From Phenylobacterium zucineum HLK1 (GTDB lineage: Bacteria; Pseudomonadota; Alphaproteobacteria; Caulobacterales; Caulobacteraceae), in contig NC_011144.1 of the NCBI RefSeq assembly GCF_000017265.1, positions 2,458,001 to 2,522,000 on the forward strand: a stretch of 64,000 bases of DNA, given 5' to 3'. A model generated the notes under the pieces. It did no database searches. It was not told the origin of the DNA and worked only from the letters and a program-made list of their open reading frames with translations. Below are positions 56,018-63,496 of this stretch, in pieces; within the stretch, counting starts at the first letter, position 1; each line of letters starts with the position of its first letter. A program made the position numbers and the translations under genes.

Positions 56018-56236
56018 ATGACAGCCGACAACGACAACGCCGACCGCGACGCCGGGACTACTGATGCGGGGACTGCTGAAGATGGCGGCCGCGGCGGCGA
56101 TCCCAACCGCCAGGGCGGCGCCTCCAAGCCCGGCCACCTCTCCCCGCAGATCGACATCCGCGGCGGCAAGAGCGAGAAGGGCGGCCAGATCGCCCAGGAT
56201 CCCCAGCAGTCCAGCGGCCAGGGCGGCCAAAGCTGA
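56018..56236 (+). CDS. Small hydrophilic, Gly/Asp/Gln-rich protein, 72 aa
   Basis: MTADNDNADRDAGTTDAGTA, GGRGGDPNRQGGASKPGHLS, PQIDIRGGKSEKGGQIAQDP: strongly hydrophilic and low in hydrophobic residues, like intrinsically disordered stress-protective peptides. AGGA lies before the ATG at 56018, and a longer frame from 55877 is unlikely. Its stop lies in the first of two 13-bp repeats. Function unknown. Confidence 0.55.
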   Translation: MTADNDNADRDAGTTDAGTAEDGGRGGDPNRQGGASKPGHLSPQIDIRGGKSEKGGQIAQDPQQSSGQGGQS

Positions 56237-56304
56237 CCGGCCAAAGCTGACAGAACCGGAGCTGGCAGGACCGCAGCTGGCAGGACCGCAGCTGGCAGGG
56301 CCAG
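56225..56304. repeat. Short tandem repeats after the small hydrophilic gene
   Basis: GGCCAAAGCTGAC occurs at 56225 and 56239. AGCTGGCAGGACCGC then occurs at 56260 and 56275, with a third partial copy at 56290. The gap 56237-56497 has no convincing gene. Confidence 0.75.
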
Positions 56305-56497
56305 GCCTGCCGCCCGCCTGGGGTGGCGATCCGCGCGGACCGCAACCGCCCCTCCCCCTCATCCCGGAGGAAGAGGGGATCCAGGCGGCCTCGCCGGCGC
56401 ACGGCGAACCTGCCGCGGGCCGGCCCAGGCCCGCTTGGACCCGTTCGGGGCTGTCTTACGCGCACTCCTGGAGGCTACCGAAATCCTGGCGAATTCA

Positions 56498-56527
56498 CGC
56501 GGGAATGTCAAGAACAAAATGCGAACA
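56498..56527 (-). promoter_or_regulatory. LexA-box promoter, copy 2
   Basis: Identical over 30 bp to 31819-31848: GTTC-GCATTTT-GTTC followed by TTGACA, reading leftward. It starts 3 bp from the stop codon of the DUF6456-like gene. No gene is recognisable leftward until 55371, so this copy may be a relic or drive an untranslated RNA. Confidence 0.7.
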
Positions 56528-56529
56528 CG

Positions 56530-57075
56530 TCAGCCCCGCGCCAGGATGCTGAGGGCGACGCGCAGCACCGCCTCCAGCCGCGCGCCCTCCCGGTCGCCGC
56601 CCGCGGCCTCGCGCGGCGTCATCTCCTCGCCGCAAACCAGGTCGCAGGCCGAGACCATCTCGGCCTGCATCAGGAGGCTCCGCCGGTAGGCCGCCAGCAG
56701 GTCGCGGGCCTGGGCGGTCCCGTGCGCCTGCGAGAGCAGGGCCTTCAGCGACTGTCCCGCCGGCTGGCCGCCCTGGGGCCGGGCCTCCAGCGTCGACGGG
56801 ATCGCCGGATCCTGCCGCGCGCGCCGGTAGGCCGCGCCGTAGCGCTCCCCTGCCGCCACCTCCTCGGCGCTCAGCCGCCCCTTGCGACCCAGCCACTCCA
56901 GCCCCGTCTGCCGCTGATAGGGCTTGGCCCGGGTCGCCCGCCCCGGGGGCTGCGCGATGGCCGCCCCCCGCTTCCGCTCCAGCGCCACCGTCTCGGCCAC
57001 GCCGTCCATCACCGCCCGCGCCTCGGCGCGCGCCTTCGCCTGCCGCTCCAGCCGCAGCAGCCTCGTCCTGTCCAT
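56530..57075 (-). CDS. DUF6456-like phage-type protein, 181 aa
   Basis: PYQRQTGLEWLGRKGRLSAE, EVAAGERYGAAYRRARQDPA, AYRRSLLMQAEMVSACDLVC, GEEMTPREAAGGDREGARLE, AVLRVALSILA: the pattern 'YRRQTGLDWL...GRL...Q..AGERYG...R' with a terminal 'R.E.VLR.AL' helix fits DUF6456, found in alphaproteobacterial prophages and possibly a phage-type regulator. N-terminal coiled coil of about 45 residues. The ATG at 57075 is the first gene of nothing larger; two small genes lie upstream in the same direction (57088-57527). Confidence 0.6.
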   Translation of the reverse strand: MDRTRLLRLERQAKARAEARAVMDGVAETVALERKRGAAIAQPPGRATRAKPYQRQTGLEWLGRKGRLSAEEVAAGERYGAAYRRARQDPAIPSTLEARPQGGQPAGQSLKALLSQAHGTAQARDLLAAYRRSLLMQAEMVSACDLVCGEEMTPREAAGGDREGARLEAVLRVALSILARG

Positions 57076-57087
57076 GTCCCGTACTCC

Positions 57088-57288
57088 TCAGCGGCGTGCG
57101 CCGCGCGCCACCACCGCGTCGGCCAGGCGGTACACCGCCTCGCCCGCTTCCCGCTCGCCCTCGATGACCACCAGCCCCGCCGCCGTATGCGCCAGCAGTT
57201 CCTTCAGGAACTGCGCCCGCTGGTCCGGCGGGCGGCGGCTCAGGGCGCGGGCCACCAGGGCCGCCGCGCCCTCCGACCGACCGCTCAC
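57088..57288 (-). CDS. Small hypothetical phage-region protein, 66 aa
   Basis: The chain SEGAAALVARALSRRPPDQR, AQFLKELLAHTAAGLVVIEG, EREAGEAVYRLADAVVARGA is entirely helical. GTG start at 57288 overlaps the upstream stop as GTGA, so it is translationally coupled to the gene at 57285-57527. No family recognised. Confidence 0.6.
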   Translation of the reverse strand: MSGRSEGAAALVARALSRRPPDQRAQFLKELLAHTAAGLVVIEGEREAGEAVYRLADAVVARGARR

Positions 57289-57527
57289 GGCGTCAGAGCC
57301 GGATAGCCGCCCTCGGCCAGCACCGCCGCCACGTGGGCGCCGTGGCGGGCGAACCGCGGCCGCATCGCGTCGGCCCCGCGGCCGGGGGGCCTGGCCTGGA
57401 ACAGGGCTTCCAGCACCCTCGCCTTGCCGGGGGGCAGCCCCAGCTCCGTGGTCGCGCGTCCCGCCGAGGCCCCGCCTCGCCGCAGGTTCGCATAGGCCTC
57501 TCCGGCCCAGGTTTCGTGCATCGCCAT
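57285..57527 (-). CDS. Small hypothetical phage-region protein, 80 aa
   Basis: MAMHETWAGEAYANLRRGGA, SAGRATTELGLPPGKARVLE, ALFQARPPGRGADAMRPRFA: a small basic protein, possibly DNA-binding (the middle part could form an HTH). The ATG at 57527 is chosen because the upstream extension to 57563 would cross the divergent promoter. It is the first gene leftward from the repressor operator, the position occupied by Cro-like or early genes in phages. Confidence 0.55.
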   Translation of the reverse strand: MAMHETWAGEAYANLRRGGASAGRATTELGLPPGKARVLEALFQARPPGRGADAMRPRFARHGAHVAAVLAEGGYPALTP

Positions 57528-57534
57528 GCCGAAA

Positions 57535-57587
57535 TGTATAAAACCTACGGCCCGCTTGCGCAAAAGATTTCTACAGGTTATCTACAG
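57535..57587. promoter_or_regulatory. Divergent promoter/operator region of the phage-type repressor
   Basis: Contains a leftward -10-like TATACA (ATGTATA at 57535), the palindrome TTGCGCAA (57556-57563) and a direct repeat TCTACAG at 57570 and 57581 (11-bp spacing). It is AT-rich in a GC-rich context. Confidence 0.55.
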
Positions 57588-57611
57588 CGACGAGACACCA
57601 CAGGATCTCCC

Positions 57612-58256
57612 ATGGACGGTCGCGCCGAACGCCTGCGCCAGGCCCGCATCGACAAGGGCTTCGAGACCGCCGCTGCGGCGGCCGACGCCTTCGGCTGGAA
57701 CCGCAACACCTACGCCTCGAACGAGAACGGCAACGCCCCCTTCTCCTATAGGCGCGCCAAGGAATACGCGGCCGCGTTCGGGGTCCGGCCCGAGTGGCTC
57801 TACGACGCGGCCGGCGGCATGCGGCCCGCCGCGGAGGGGGGGCTCGCGCCGGTCATCGGCCGCGTGGGAGCCAATCCCGACGGGATCGTCCTCTTCGCCA
57901 CGGGCCACGACCCCGGCGAGCTCGCCCCGATCCCCCCCGGCGGGACCGACCGGGCCGTGGCCCTGCGGGTCGTCGGCCACTCGATGCGCGGCGTCGCCGA
58001 CGACGGGGCGCTGATCTACTTCGAGGACCAGCGCACCCCGCCCACCCCGGACATGCTGGGCCACGTGGTGGTGGTCGAGACCGACACCGACGAGGTGCTG
58101 GTCAAGCGCCTGCTGCGCGGCTCCCGTCCCGGGCTCTACGACCTCGAGAGTGTCGCCGGCCCGACCCGTCAGGACGCCCGGCTCCGCTGGGCGGCCCACA
58201 TCACGGCGATCATCCCGCCCTTCCAGGCCCGCCGGATCATCCGCGGCGCAGCTTAG
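57612..58256 (+). CDS. CI/LexA-like repressor, HTH plus S24 peptidase domain, 214 aa
   Basis: The N-terminal Xre-type HTH reads MDGRAERLRQARIDKGFETA, AAAADAFGWNRNTYASNENG. The C-terminal S24 domain has Ser124 in VVGHSMRGVADDGALIYFED and Lys165 in DTDEVLVKRLLRG, the catalytic dyad of LexA/CI/UmuD. The linker lacks an obvious Ala-Gly cleavage pair (IGRVGANPDG), so autocleavage is uncertain. The ATG at 57612 follows AGGA. It is divergent from the small leftward gene, a phage-like switch layout. Confidence 0.85.
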   Translation: MDGRAERLRQARIDKGFETAAAAADAFGWNRNTYASNENGNAPFSYRRAKEYAAAFGVRPEWLYDAAGGMRPAAEGGLAPVIGRVGANPDGIVLFATGHDPGELAPIPPGGTDRAVALRVVGHSMRGVADDGALIYFEDQRTPPTPDMLGHVVVVETDTDEVLVKRLLRGSRPGLYDLESVAGPTRQDARLRWAAHITAIIPPFQARRIIRGAA

Positions 58257-58303
58257 ATACAGAGAAATTTGGAGCTGACCTGTATATAATGTATAGTTCG
58301 GTC

Positions 58304-58645
58304 ATGCCCCTCCTGTCCGCCCAGCAAGACGAGGCCTTCCGCGCCGCCGCCCATCGCCGCGATCGGGAGGCGGCCGGGGGCGTGGCCTGGTCGGGTCTTG
58401 GCCCCCAGCCCTTCCGCCCCCTGGCCCTGGAGGCCCTGCAGGCGGAGGAGCGGCGGCGGCGCGAGCGGCTGGCCGCCTGGCGGTCCAGCGCCGCGGGCCG
58501 GGCCCTGGCCGCCGTCGCCGAGGTGGAGCGCCAGGCGGCGGCGATCCGCGCCGCCCTCGCCCGCGATCCGGACCAGGCGCTCCCGGGCCCCGCAGCGGCT
58601 CTCGCGGCCGCGGCCGAGACGGTCTGCCGGACGCTCGCCCGCTAG
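58304..58645 (+). CDS. Hypothetical helical protein, 113 aa
   Basis: MPLLSAQQDEAFRAAAHRRD, REAAGGVAWSGLGPQPFRPL, RRRERLAAWRSSAAGRALAA, VAEVERQAAAIRAALARDPD: basic, mostly helical, no family recognised. A near-consensus -10 TATAAT at 58285-58290 stands so close that the message would be almost leaderless if the ATG at 58304 is used; ATG 58289 overlaps the -10 itself. It lies 47 nt after the repressor gene. Confidence 0.5.
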   Translation: MPLLSAQQDEAFRAAAHRRDREAAGGVAWSGLGPQPFRPLALEALQAEERRRRERLAAWRSSAAGRALAAVAEVERQAAAIRAALARDPDQALPGPAAALAAAAETVCRTLAR

Positions 58646-58683
58646 CGCTTGCCAAGCCTGCCGTCGGCGGGCCACCTCAGGGC

Positions 58684-59235
58684 ATGTGCAACGAGTACCG
58701 CCTCGAGCGCTCGCTGGACGAGCTGCTGCAGGAGTTCAGCCAGCTTCGCATCCCGCTGGAGTGGGAGGGCGGCGCGCCGAACCTCGAGCCCCGCGTCTCG
58801 ATCCGCCCCACCGACAGGGCGCCGGTGATCGTCGGGCAGGACGGGGCGGCCGTGCTGAAGCAGCTCGCCTGGGGCTTCCCGCGGCCCAAGGGCGGGCCGG
58901 TGATCAACTTCCGCTCGGAGGGCCGCCAGTTCCCGAACGGCCGCTGCCTGATCCCGGCCGACGGCTTCTACGAGTTCACCGGGACGAAGAGCCCCAAGTC
59001 GAAATGGCTGTTCGAAGGCGCCGAGGGCCCGCTGTTCGCGATCGCAGGCCTGATCCGCGAGGATCGCTTCACCATGCTGACCTGCGCGCCGGGGCCGGAC
59101 ATCGCGCCCTACCACGACCGCCAGATCGTCATCCTGCCGAAGAAGGACTGGGCCGCCTGGCTGGGCCCGCCGGAGGAGCAGCCGCCGATCGGCCCCCTCC
59201 CGGCCGGCAGCCTGACGGTCACCCAGGTGCGCTAG
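58684..59235 (+). CDS. SRAP/YedK (HMCES-like) abasic-site processing protein, 183 aa
   Basis: Begins MCNEY with the catalytic Cys2 exposed after Met removal. Further SRAP motifs are VINFRSEGRQFPNGRCLIPA (Asn and Arg of the active site), DGFYEFTGTKSPKSKWLFEG (Glu) and MLTCAPGPDIAPYHDRQIVI (His). SRAP proteins cross-link to abasic sites in single-stranded DNA and shield them. The HRMP of most members is replaced by HDRQ. Located right after the phage-like repressor patch. Confidence 0.88.
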   Translation: MCNEYRLERSLDELLQEFSQLRIPLEWEGGAPNLEPRVSIRPTDRAPVIVGQDGAAVLKQLAWGFPRPKGGPVINFRSEGRQFPNGRCLIPADGFYEFTGTKSPKSKWLFEGAEGPLFAIAGLIREDRFTMLTCAPGPDIAPYHDRQIVILPKKDWAAWLGPPEEQPPIGPLPAGSLTVTQVR

Positions 59236-59438
59236 GGCAGATCCTCGGCGAGAATCGCCATCTCGAACATGAACGAGCCGTCCTCGTCCTCGTCCTGGAA
59301 GACGACGCCCACGAACTCCTCGCCGATGTAGACCTCGGCGGAGTCCTTCTGCTTGGGACGCGGCACGAGGGTGATCCGCGCATTGGCGAAGGTCCCGCGC
59401 AGATGGCCTTCGATCTTGCGGATGGTCTTCTCGTCCAC
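59232..59438 (-). CDS. DUF3126 family protein, 68 aa
   Basis: KTIRKIEGHLRGTFANARIT, LVPRPKQKDSAEVYIGEEFV, GVVFQDEDEDGSFMFEMAIL: full-length DUF3126, a small alphaproteobacterial family of unknown function. GTG start at 59438 behind AGGAG. It overlaps the 3' end of the SRAP gene by 4 nt on the opposite strand and lies downstream of cysE in the same direction, the usual neighbourhood. Confidence 0.9.
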   Translation of the reverse strand: MDEKTIRKIEGHLRGTFANARITLVPRPKQKDSAEVYIGEEFVGVVFQDEDEDGSFMFEMAILAEDLP

Positions 59439-59502
59439 GCCAACGCTCCTTGAGACGGCAAATTCGCGGCGAACCTACCGTCTCGCGGCCCGGCGGGAAA
59501 CC

Positions 59503-60333
59503 TCAGATCACGTAGTCGTACACAGCATCGGCCAGCGTGTGGTCCATGCTCTTGGCCGGCTCGTCGCAGGTGGGGCAGTTGACCAGCCGCGCCGGCACGC
59601 CCGCCGCGGTGCAGTGCGGCGGCACCGGCTTCAGCACCACCGAGCCCGAGGCCACCTTGGCGTGATCGCCGATGGTGATGTTGCCCAGCACCTTGGCCCC
59701 CGCGCCCAGCAGCACGCCGTTGCCGACCTTGGGGTGGCGGTCGCCGCGCTCGGCGCCCGTGCCGCCCAGGGTCACGCCCTGCAGCATCGAGACGTCGTCG
59801 CCGATCACCGCGGTCTCGCCGATGACGATGCCGGTGCCGTGGTCGATGAACACGCCGCGGCCGATGCGGGTGGCGGGGTTGATGTCCACCTGGAACAGCT
59901 CGCTCGAGCGGCTCTGCAGGTAGAACGCCAGGGTCTCGCGCCCGGCCTTCCACAGCCAGTGGGCCACCCGGTGCGTCTGCAGCGCCTGGAAGCCCTTGAA
60001 GAACAGGAACGGCTGGACATAGCCGCGGCAGGCCGGATCGCGCTCGAACACCGCCTTCAGGTCGGCCTCGGCGATCTCCACCAAGGACGGATCGCTCTCG
60101 TAGGCTTCCTCGAGGATGTCGCGGAGCGTCATCGCCCGCAGCTCCTGGTCGCCCAGCTTGCGCGCCAGCTGGTAGGACAGGGCGTCGCCGAGCGTCTCGT
60201 GGTTCAGGATCACGGCGGCCAGCAGGCTGGCCAGGGCCGCCTCGCTCTTGGCGGCGGCGTAGGCTTCGTTGCGCAGCGCGGCCCACACGGGGGGCGGCGT
60301 GGCGGGGTCCACCACTTCCAGGCGTTGGCTCAT
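59503..60333 (-). CDS. cysE: Serine O-acetyltransferase, 276 aa
   Basis: Makes O-acetylserine for cysteine synthesis. N-terminal helical SATase domain (VWAALRNEAYAAAKSEAALA, SLLAAVILNHETLGDALSYQ, LARKLGDQEL). The left-handed beta-helix includes FQVDINPATRIGRGVFIDHG, TGIVIGETAVIGDDVSMLQG, VTLGGTG, GDRHPKVGNGVLLGAGAKVL. The C-terminal tail ends in YDYVI; an Ile terminus is typical of SATases that dock into CysK. ATG at 60333 behind GGAGG. Confidence 0.95.
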   Translation of the reverse strand: MSQRLEVVDPATPPPVWAALRNEAYAAAKSEAALASLLAAVILNHETLGDALSYQLARKLGDQELRAMTLRDILEEAYESDPSLVEIAEADLKAVFERDPACRGYVQPFLFFKGFQALQTHRVAHWLWKAGRETLAFYLQSRSSELFQVDINPATRIGRGVFIDHGTGIVIGETAVIGDDVSMLQGVTLGGTGAERGDRHPKVGNGVLLGAGAKVLGNITIGDHAKVASGSVVLKPVPPHCTAAGVPARLVNCPTCDEPAKSMDHTLADAVYDYVI

Positions 60334-60361
60334 CGGTTCCTCCCGACCCATCGGGCTCTCC

Positions 60362-60976
60362 CTACCCTAGCATCGCCCGCGCGAGCGTGGGCGGCAACGA
60401 CCCTTCCCGAGCCATATGGTATGCGCGCAGCAGCATCGCCACCGTCAACATGTCGGGCATGTGTCCGGCCAGCGCCGCGTCCAGCACCTCGCGGAACGGC
60501 GCGCGGACGATGGCCAGGGACTCCGTACCGTCCAGCTCATGGGCGCCGTCCGCCGCCCGAAGGCCCAGCGCCACATAGCCGACGGCCCGCTCGTCGGTGA
60601 TCGAGTTCGAGAGCTGGGTCCGCATCACCTCGCGCCAGTCGTCGGCTGCGAGCCCGGCCTCCTCGGCCAGCTCGCGCCTGGCCGCCTCCAGCGGGTCCTC
60701 GTCGCGCGGCGCGCCGCCCTCGGGGATCTCCCAGCTGTAGTCGGCGTGCGGCAGGCGGTGCTGGCCGACCAGCGTCACCGAGCCGTCGTCGTGCAGGGGC
60801 AGGACCGCCACCGCCACGTTCTTGAAGCCGACCACCCCGTACAGCGCCGGACGGCCCGTGGGCGCGATGGCGTCGTGCTCGGTGACCCGGATCCAGGGGT
60901 TGTCGTACACCACCCGGCTCTCGCCGCGGATCCAGGGTTTTCCATGGGGCGCCAGCCAGGCGGGCGTGTCGGGCAT
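60362..60976 (-). CDS. Nudix hydrolase (ADP-ribose pyrophosphatase-like), 204 aa
   Basis: The Nudix box GGAPRDEDPLEAARRELAEE-AGL is complete (G-x5-E-x7-REUxEExGU). Preceding blocks are WIRGESRVVYDNPWIRVTEH, VAVAVLPLHDDGSVTLVGQH and RLPHADYSWEIPEGG, as in ADP-ribose/NDP-sugar pyrophosphatases. The ATG at 60976 has GAGG at 7 nt. It lies 28 nt upstream of cysE in the same direction and is probably co-transcribed with it. Confidence 0.9.
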   Translation of the reverse strand: MPDTPAWLAPHGKPWIRGESRVVYDNPWIRVTEHDAIAPTGRPALYGVVGFKNVAVAVLPLHDDGSVTLVGQHRLPHADYSWEIPEGGAPRDEDPLEAARRELAEEAGLAADDWREVMRTQLSNSITDERAVGYVALGLRAADGAHELDGTESLAIVRAPFREVLDAALAGHMPDMLTVAMLLRAYHMAREGSLPPTLARAMLG

Positions 60977-61060
60977 CTCTGTCACCTCGCCTTGCGGAAC
61001 GCACGGGCGAGCCGATAAATCCACGGCTCTATCGTTTTCCTAAACGCCAAGGCCTCCTCA

Positions 61061-61672
61061 TTGAGCTCTGACCTGCCGCCCGTCCCGGAGTTCGGCGCCC
61101 CGCTTCCCATCGCCCCCGTCCCGGAAGTCCTGCGCTTCCTGGCGCTCCGCCGCTCGGCCCCCGCCCTGACGCTGGCCGAGCCCGGCCCCTCCTCGGACCA
61201 GCTGGGCGACCTCCTTCGCCTGGCCGGCCGGGCGCCCGACCACGGCAAGCTGTCGCCCTGGCGCTTCGTCCTGCTGGAAGGCGAGGCCAAGACCGCCTTC
61301 GCCGACCGGCTCGAGGCCCTCGCGCGCGGCCGGGGCGATGCGACCCAGGCGGCCAAGCTGGGCAAGCTGCGGACGCCGCCCCTGGCGATCGTGGTCGTCT
61401 CGCGGGTGAAGCCCGGGGCGATTCCGGAATGGGAGCAGGTGCTGTCGGCGGGCGCGGTCTGCACCAACCTGCTGAACGCCGCCCAGGCCATGGGCTACGG
61501 CGCGAACTGGATCACGGATTGGTACAGCTTCGATTCCGAGGCGCAGCGGGTCCTCGGCCTGGCCGAGCACGAACGCGTCGCGGGGTTCATCATGATCGGG
61601 ACGCCCCGGGAGCCGCCGCTGGAGCGCGAGCGGATGGACGTGGGCAGCCTCGTCACCCGCTGGAAGCCCTGA
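61061..61672 (+). CDS. Nitroreductase family flavoprotein (YdjA-like), 203 aa
   Basis: FLALRRSAPALTLAEPGPSS, LRLAGRAPDHGKLSPWRFVL (the family's APDHGKL-PWRF motif), EWEQVLSAGAVCTNLLNAAQ, AMGYGANWITDWYSFDSEAQ, VAGFIMIGTPREPPLERERM: FMN-binding nitroreductase of the minimal YdjA type. TTG start at 61061; no ATG or GTG is available before the first conserved block. Divergent from the Nudix gene. Physiological substrate unknown. Confidence 0.88.
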   Translation: MSSDLPPVPEFGAPLPIAPVPEVLRFLALRRSAPALTLAEPGPSSDQLGDLLRLAGRAPDHGKLSPWRFVLLEGEAKTAFADRLEALARGRGDATQAAKLGKLRTPPLAIVVVSRVKPGAIPEWEQVLSAGAVCTNLLNAAQAMGYGANWITDWYSFDSEAQRVLGLAEHERVAGFIMIGTPREPPLERERMDVGSLVTRWKP

Positions 61673-61695
61673 GCCCCACGGGCCAGACACACAGC

Positions 61696-61724
61696 GGCCG
61701 GACGGCGCGCCGCGCCGCCCGGCC
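61696..61724. terminator. GC hairpin after nitroreductase gene
   Basis: GGCCGG...CCGGCC with inner CGGCG/CGCCG pairing, no U-tract. The rest of the gap to 61981 shows no gene or recognisable RNA element. Confidence 0.5.
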
Positions 61725-61981
61725 TGAGGTGACACGCCCGAGGAGAGTTGGGCAAGATCACCTATAGGCCTCAACGCCCCTTTTGGGAAGCCCGAACAGG
61801 CTTAGCGGCCCGCACGCGCCCCTTTTCGCCTCAGGCGAGAGTAGGCGGCTTGAAGCGGCGGCCGGCCGAATTCTGGCGCGGGTCCCGAATATTCCATCCA
61901 TCGCCCGACGCGGCGCTCAGATATCCGAGTAATCGCAAGCTGTCGGGTCCGATATACGTGGCGTCTATGCCGCGTCTACGC

Positions 61982-62437
61982 TCACCCGCGGCCGCGATAT
62001 GGCGCGACGCCTTGGTCGGGCAGCCAAAGACCTTCCGGCGCCGGGCCGGTTTGCCAGAATACGTCGATGGGGATGCCGCCGCGGGGGTACCAGTACCCGC
62101 CGATCCGCAACCACTGCGGCGCGAGCTCGGCCACCAGCCGCTTGCCGATCGCCACGGTGCAATCCTCGTGGAATGCGCCGTGGTTGCGGAACGAGGCCAG
62201 GTAGAGCTTCAGCGACTTGGATTCCACCAGCCACTCGCCGGGAACGTAGTCGATCACCAGGTGGGCGAAGTCGGGCTGCCCCGTCACCGGGCACAGCGAG
62301 GTGAACTCCGGCGCCGTGAACCGGACGAGGTAGGTCTCGCCCTTGTGCGGATTGGGCACGCGCTCGACCACCGCGGCCTCGGGGCTGTCGAAGCCCCGCA
62401 CGTCGCGGCCGAGCTGGCTCAGGTGGGTCTCTTCCAT
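61982..62437 (-). CDS. queF: NADPH-dependent 7-cyano-7-deazaguanine reductase, 151 aa
   Basis: Reduces preQ0 to preQ1 in queuosine synthesis. The unimodular QueF form shows [20 protein letters not shown] with catalytic Cys49 and Asp56, [20 protein letters not shown] (QueF motif), [20 protein letters not shown] and [18 protein letters not shown]. The ATG at 62437 is natural. Divergent from the SDR gene; other queuosine genes are not in the window. Confidence 0.95.
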   Translation of the reverse strand: MEETHLSQLGRDVRGFDSPEAAVVERVPNPHKGETYLVRFTAPEFTSLCPVTGQPDFAHLVIDYVPGEWLVESKSLKLYLASFRNHGAFHEDCTVAIGKRLVAELAPQWLRIGGYWYPRGGIPIDVFWQTGPAPEGLWLPDQGVAPYRGRG

Positions 62438-62493
62438 GGGCGCGCCTTTACCCGCTACTAGGGGCGCTAACAACACACGCAAGGGAGAGCGAC

Positions 62494-63297
62494 ATGGCGG
62501 CCGGCGGGGACTTCCAGGACTTCGTGGTGGTGGTGACCGGCGCCTCGACCGGGCTCGGCCGGGCGATCGCCGTCGAGGTGGCGCGCCGCGGCGCCAAGGC
62601 CGTGGTGGTCAACTACGCGCGCAGCGCCAGCGAGGCCGAGGAGACCGCCGCCCTCGTGCGCGCCGAGGGCGCCGAGGGGGTGCTGGTGCAGGGCGACGTC
62701 GCCTCGGACGAGGATTGCCGCAAGATCGCCGCCGCCGCCCAGCCGTTCGGCCGCATCGACGCCCTGTTCAACAATGCGGGCACGACCCGCTTCGCCGCCC
62801 ACGGCGACCTCGACGCGGTCTCGGCGCAGGACTTCCTCGACCTCTACGCCGTCAACGTGGTGGGCGCCTACCAGATGGTCCGCGCGTGCCGGAGCCTGCT
62901 CGAGGCCGCCCCCCGCCACGGCGCGGTCGTGAACACGGCCTCCATCGCCGGCGTCACCGGGATCGGCTCCTCGATCCCCTACGCCGCCTCCAAGGGCGCC
63001 ATGACCACCATGACCCTGTCGCTGGCCCGGGCCCTGGCCCCGAAGATCCGCGTGAACGCCGTCTGCCCCGGCTTCATCGACACGCCCTGGTTCGGCAAGG
63101 GCATGCCGGACGCCGCCGTCGACCGCGTGCGGGCGAACGCCGAGGCCTCGACGCCGCTGCGGGCGGCCTCCACCCCCCAGGATATCGCCGAGGCGACGGT
63201 GTTCCTGGCCGCGCCGGCCTCGCGCCACGTCACCGGCGAAACCCTGCTGGTGGACGCCGGCATGCACCTCGGCTACGCGCCGACCGTGGCGCGCTAA
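62494..63297 (+). CDS. SDR-family oxidoreductase, 267 aa
   Basis: Classical [23 protein letters not shown] (cofactor loop TGxxxGLG), [40 protein letters not shown] with Ser and the YAASKGAM catalytic Tyr/Lys, and [13 protein letters not shown], then [20 protein letters not shown]. All catalytic residues are present. Resembles 3-oxoacyl-ACP reductase or glucose dehydrogenase-like members; substrate unknown. RBS GGGAGAG before the ATG at 62494. Confidence 0.9.
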   Translation: MAAGGDFQDFVVVVTGASTGLGRAIAVEVARRGAKAVVVNYARSASEAEETAALVRAEGAEGVLVQGDVASDEDCRKIAAAAQPFGRIDALFNNAGTTRFAAHGDLDAVSAQDFLDLYAVNVVGAYQMVRACRSLLEAAPRHGAVVNTASIAGVTGIGSSIPYAASKGAMTTMTLSLARALAPKIRVNAVCPGFIDTPWFGKGMPDAAVDRVRANAEASTPLRAASTPQDIAEATVFLAAPASRHVTGETLLVDAGMHLGYAPTVAR

Positions 63298-63496
63298 GCA
63301 GGGTGCGGTGCAGGCTGCGGGCGGGTTCTGCCCAATTTCCCGGCGCCGGCCACGTTGGGCGCACAAAGTTCGCTCAGCCCCTGCCGAGCTGCGCCATGGG
63401 CGACGCTGCGCGTTGATCTGCCCGACCGCCGCTCGCGACCATGCCGGCGCACGATCCAACCGAGGTCGGATCGGAGACATAAGGGGATAGACCAAA

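Noticed and set aside
61673..61981. Gap upstream of the queF stop considered as a preQ1 riboswitch region
   Set aside because: It lies downstream of queF, not in its leader, and shows no preQ1 aptamer features that can be recognised by eye.
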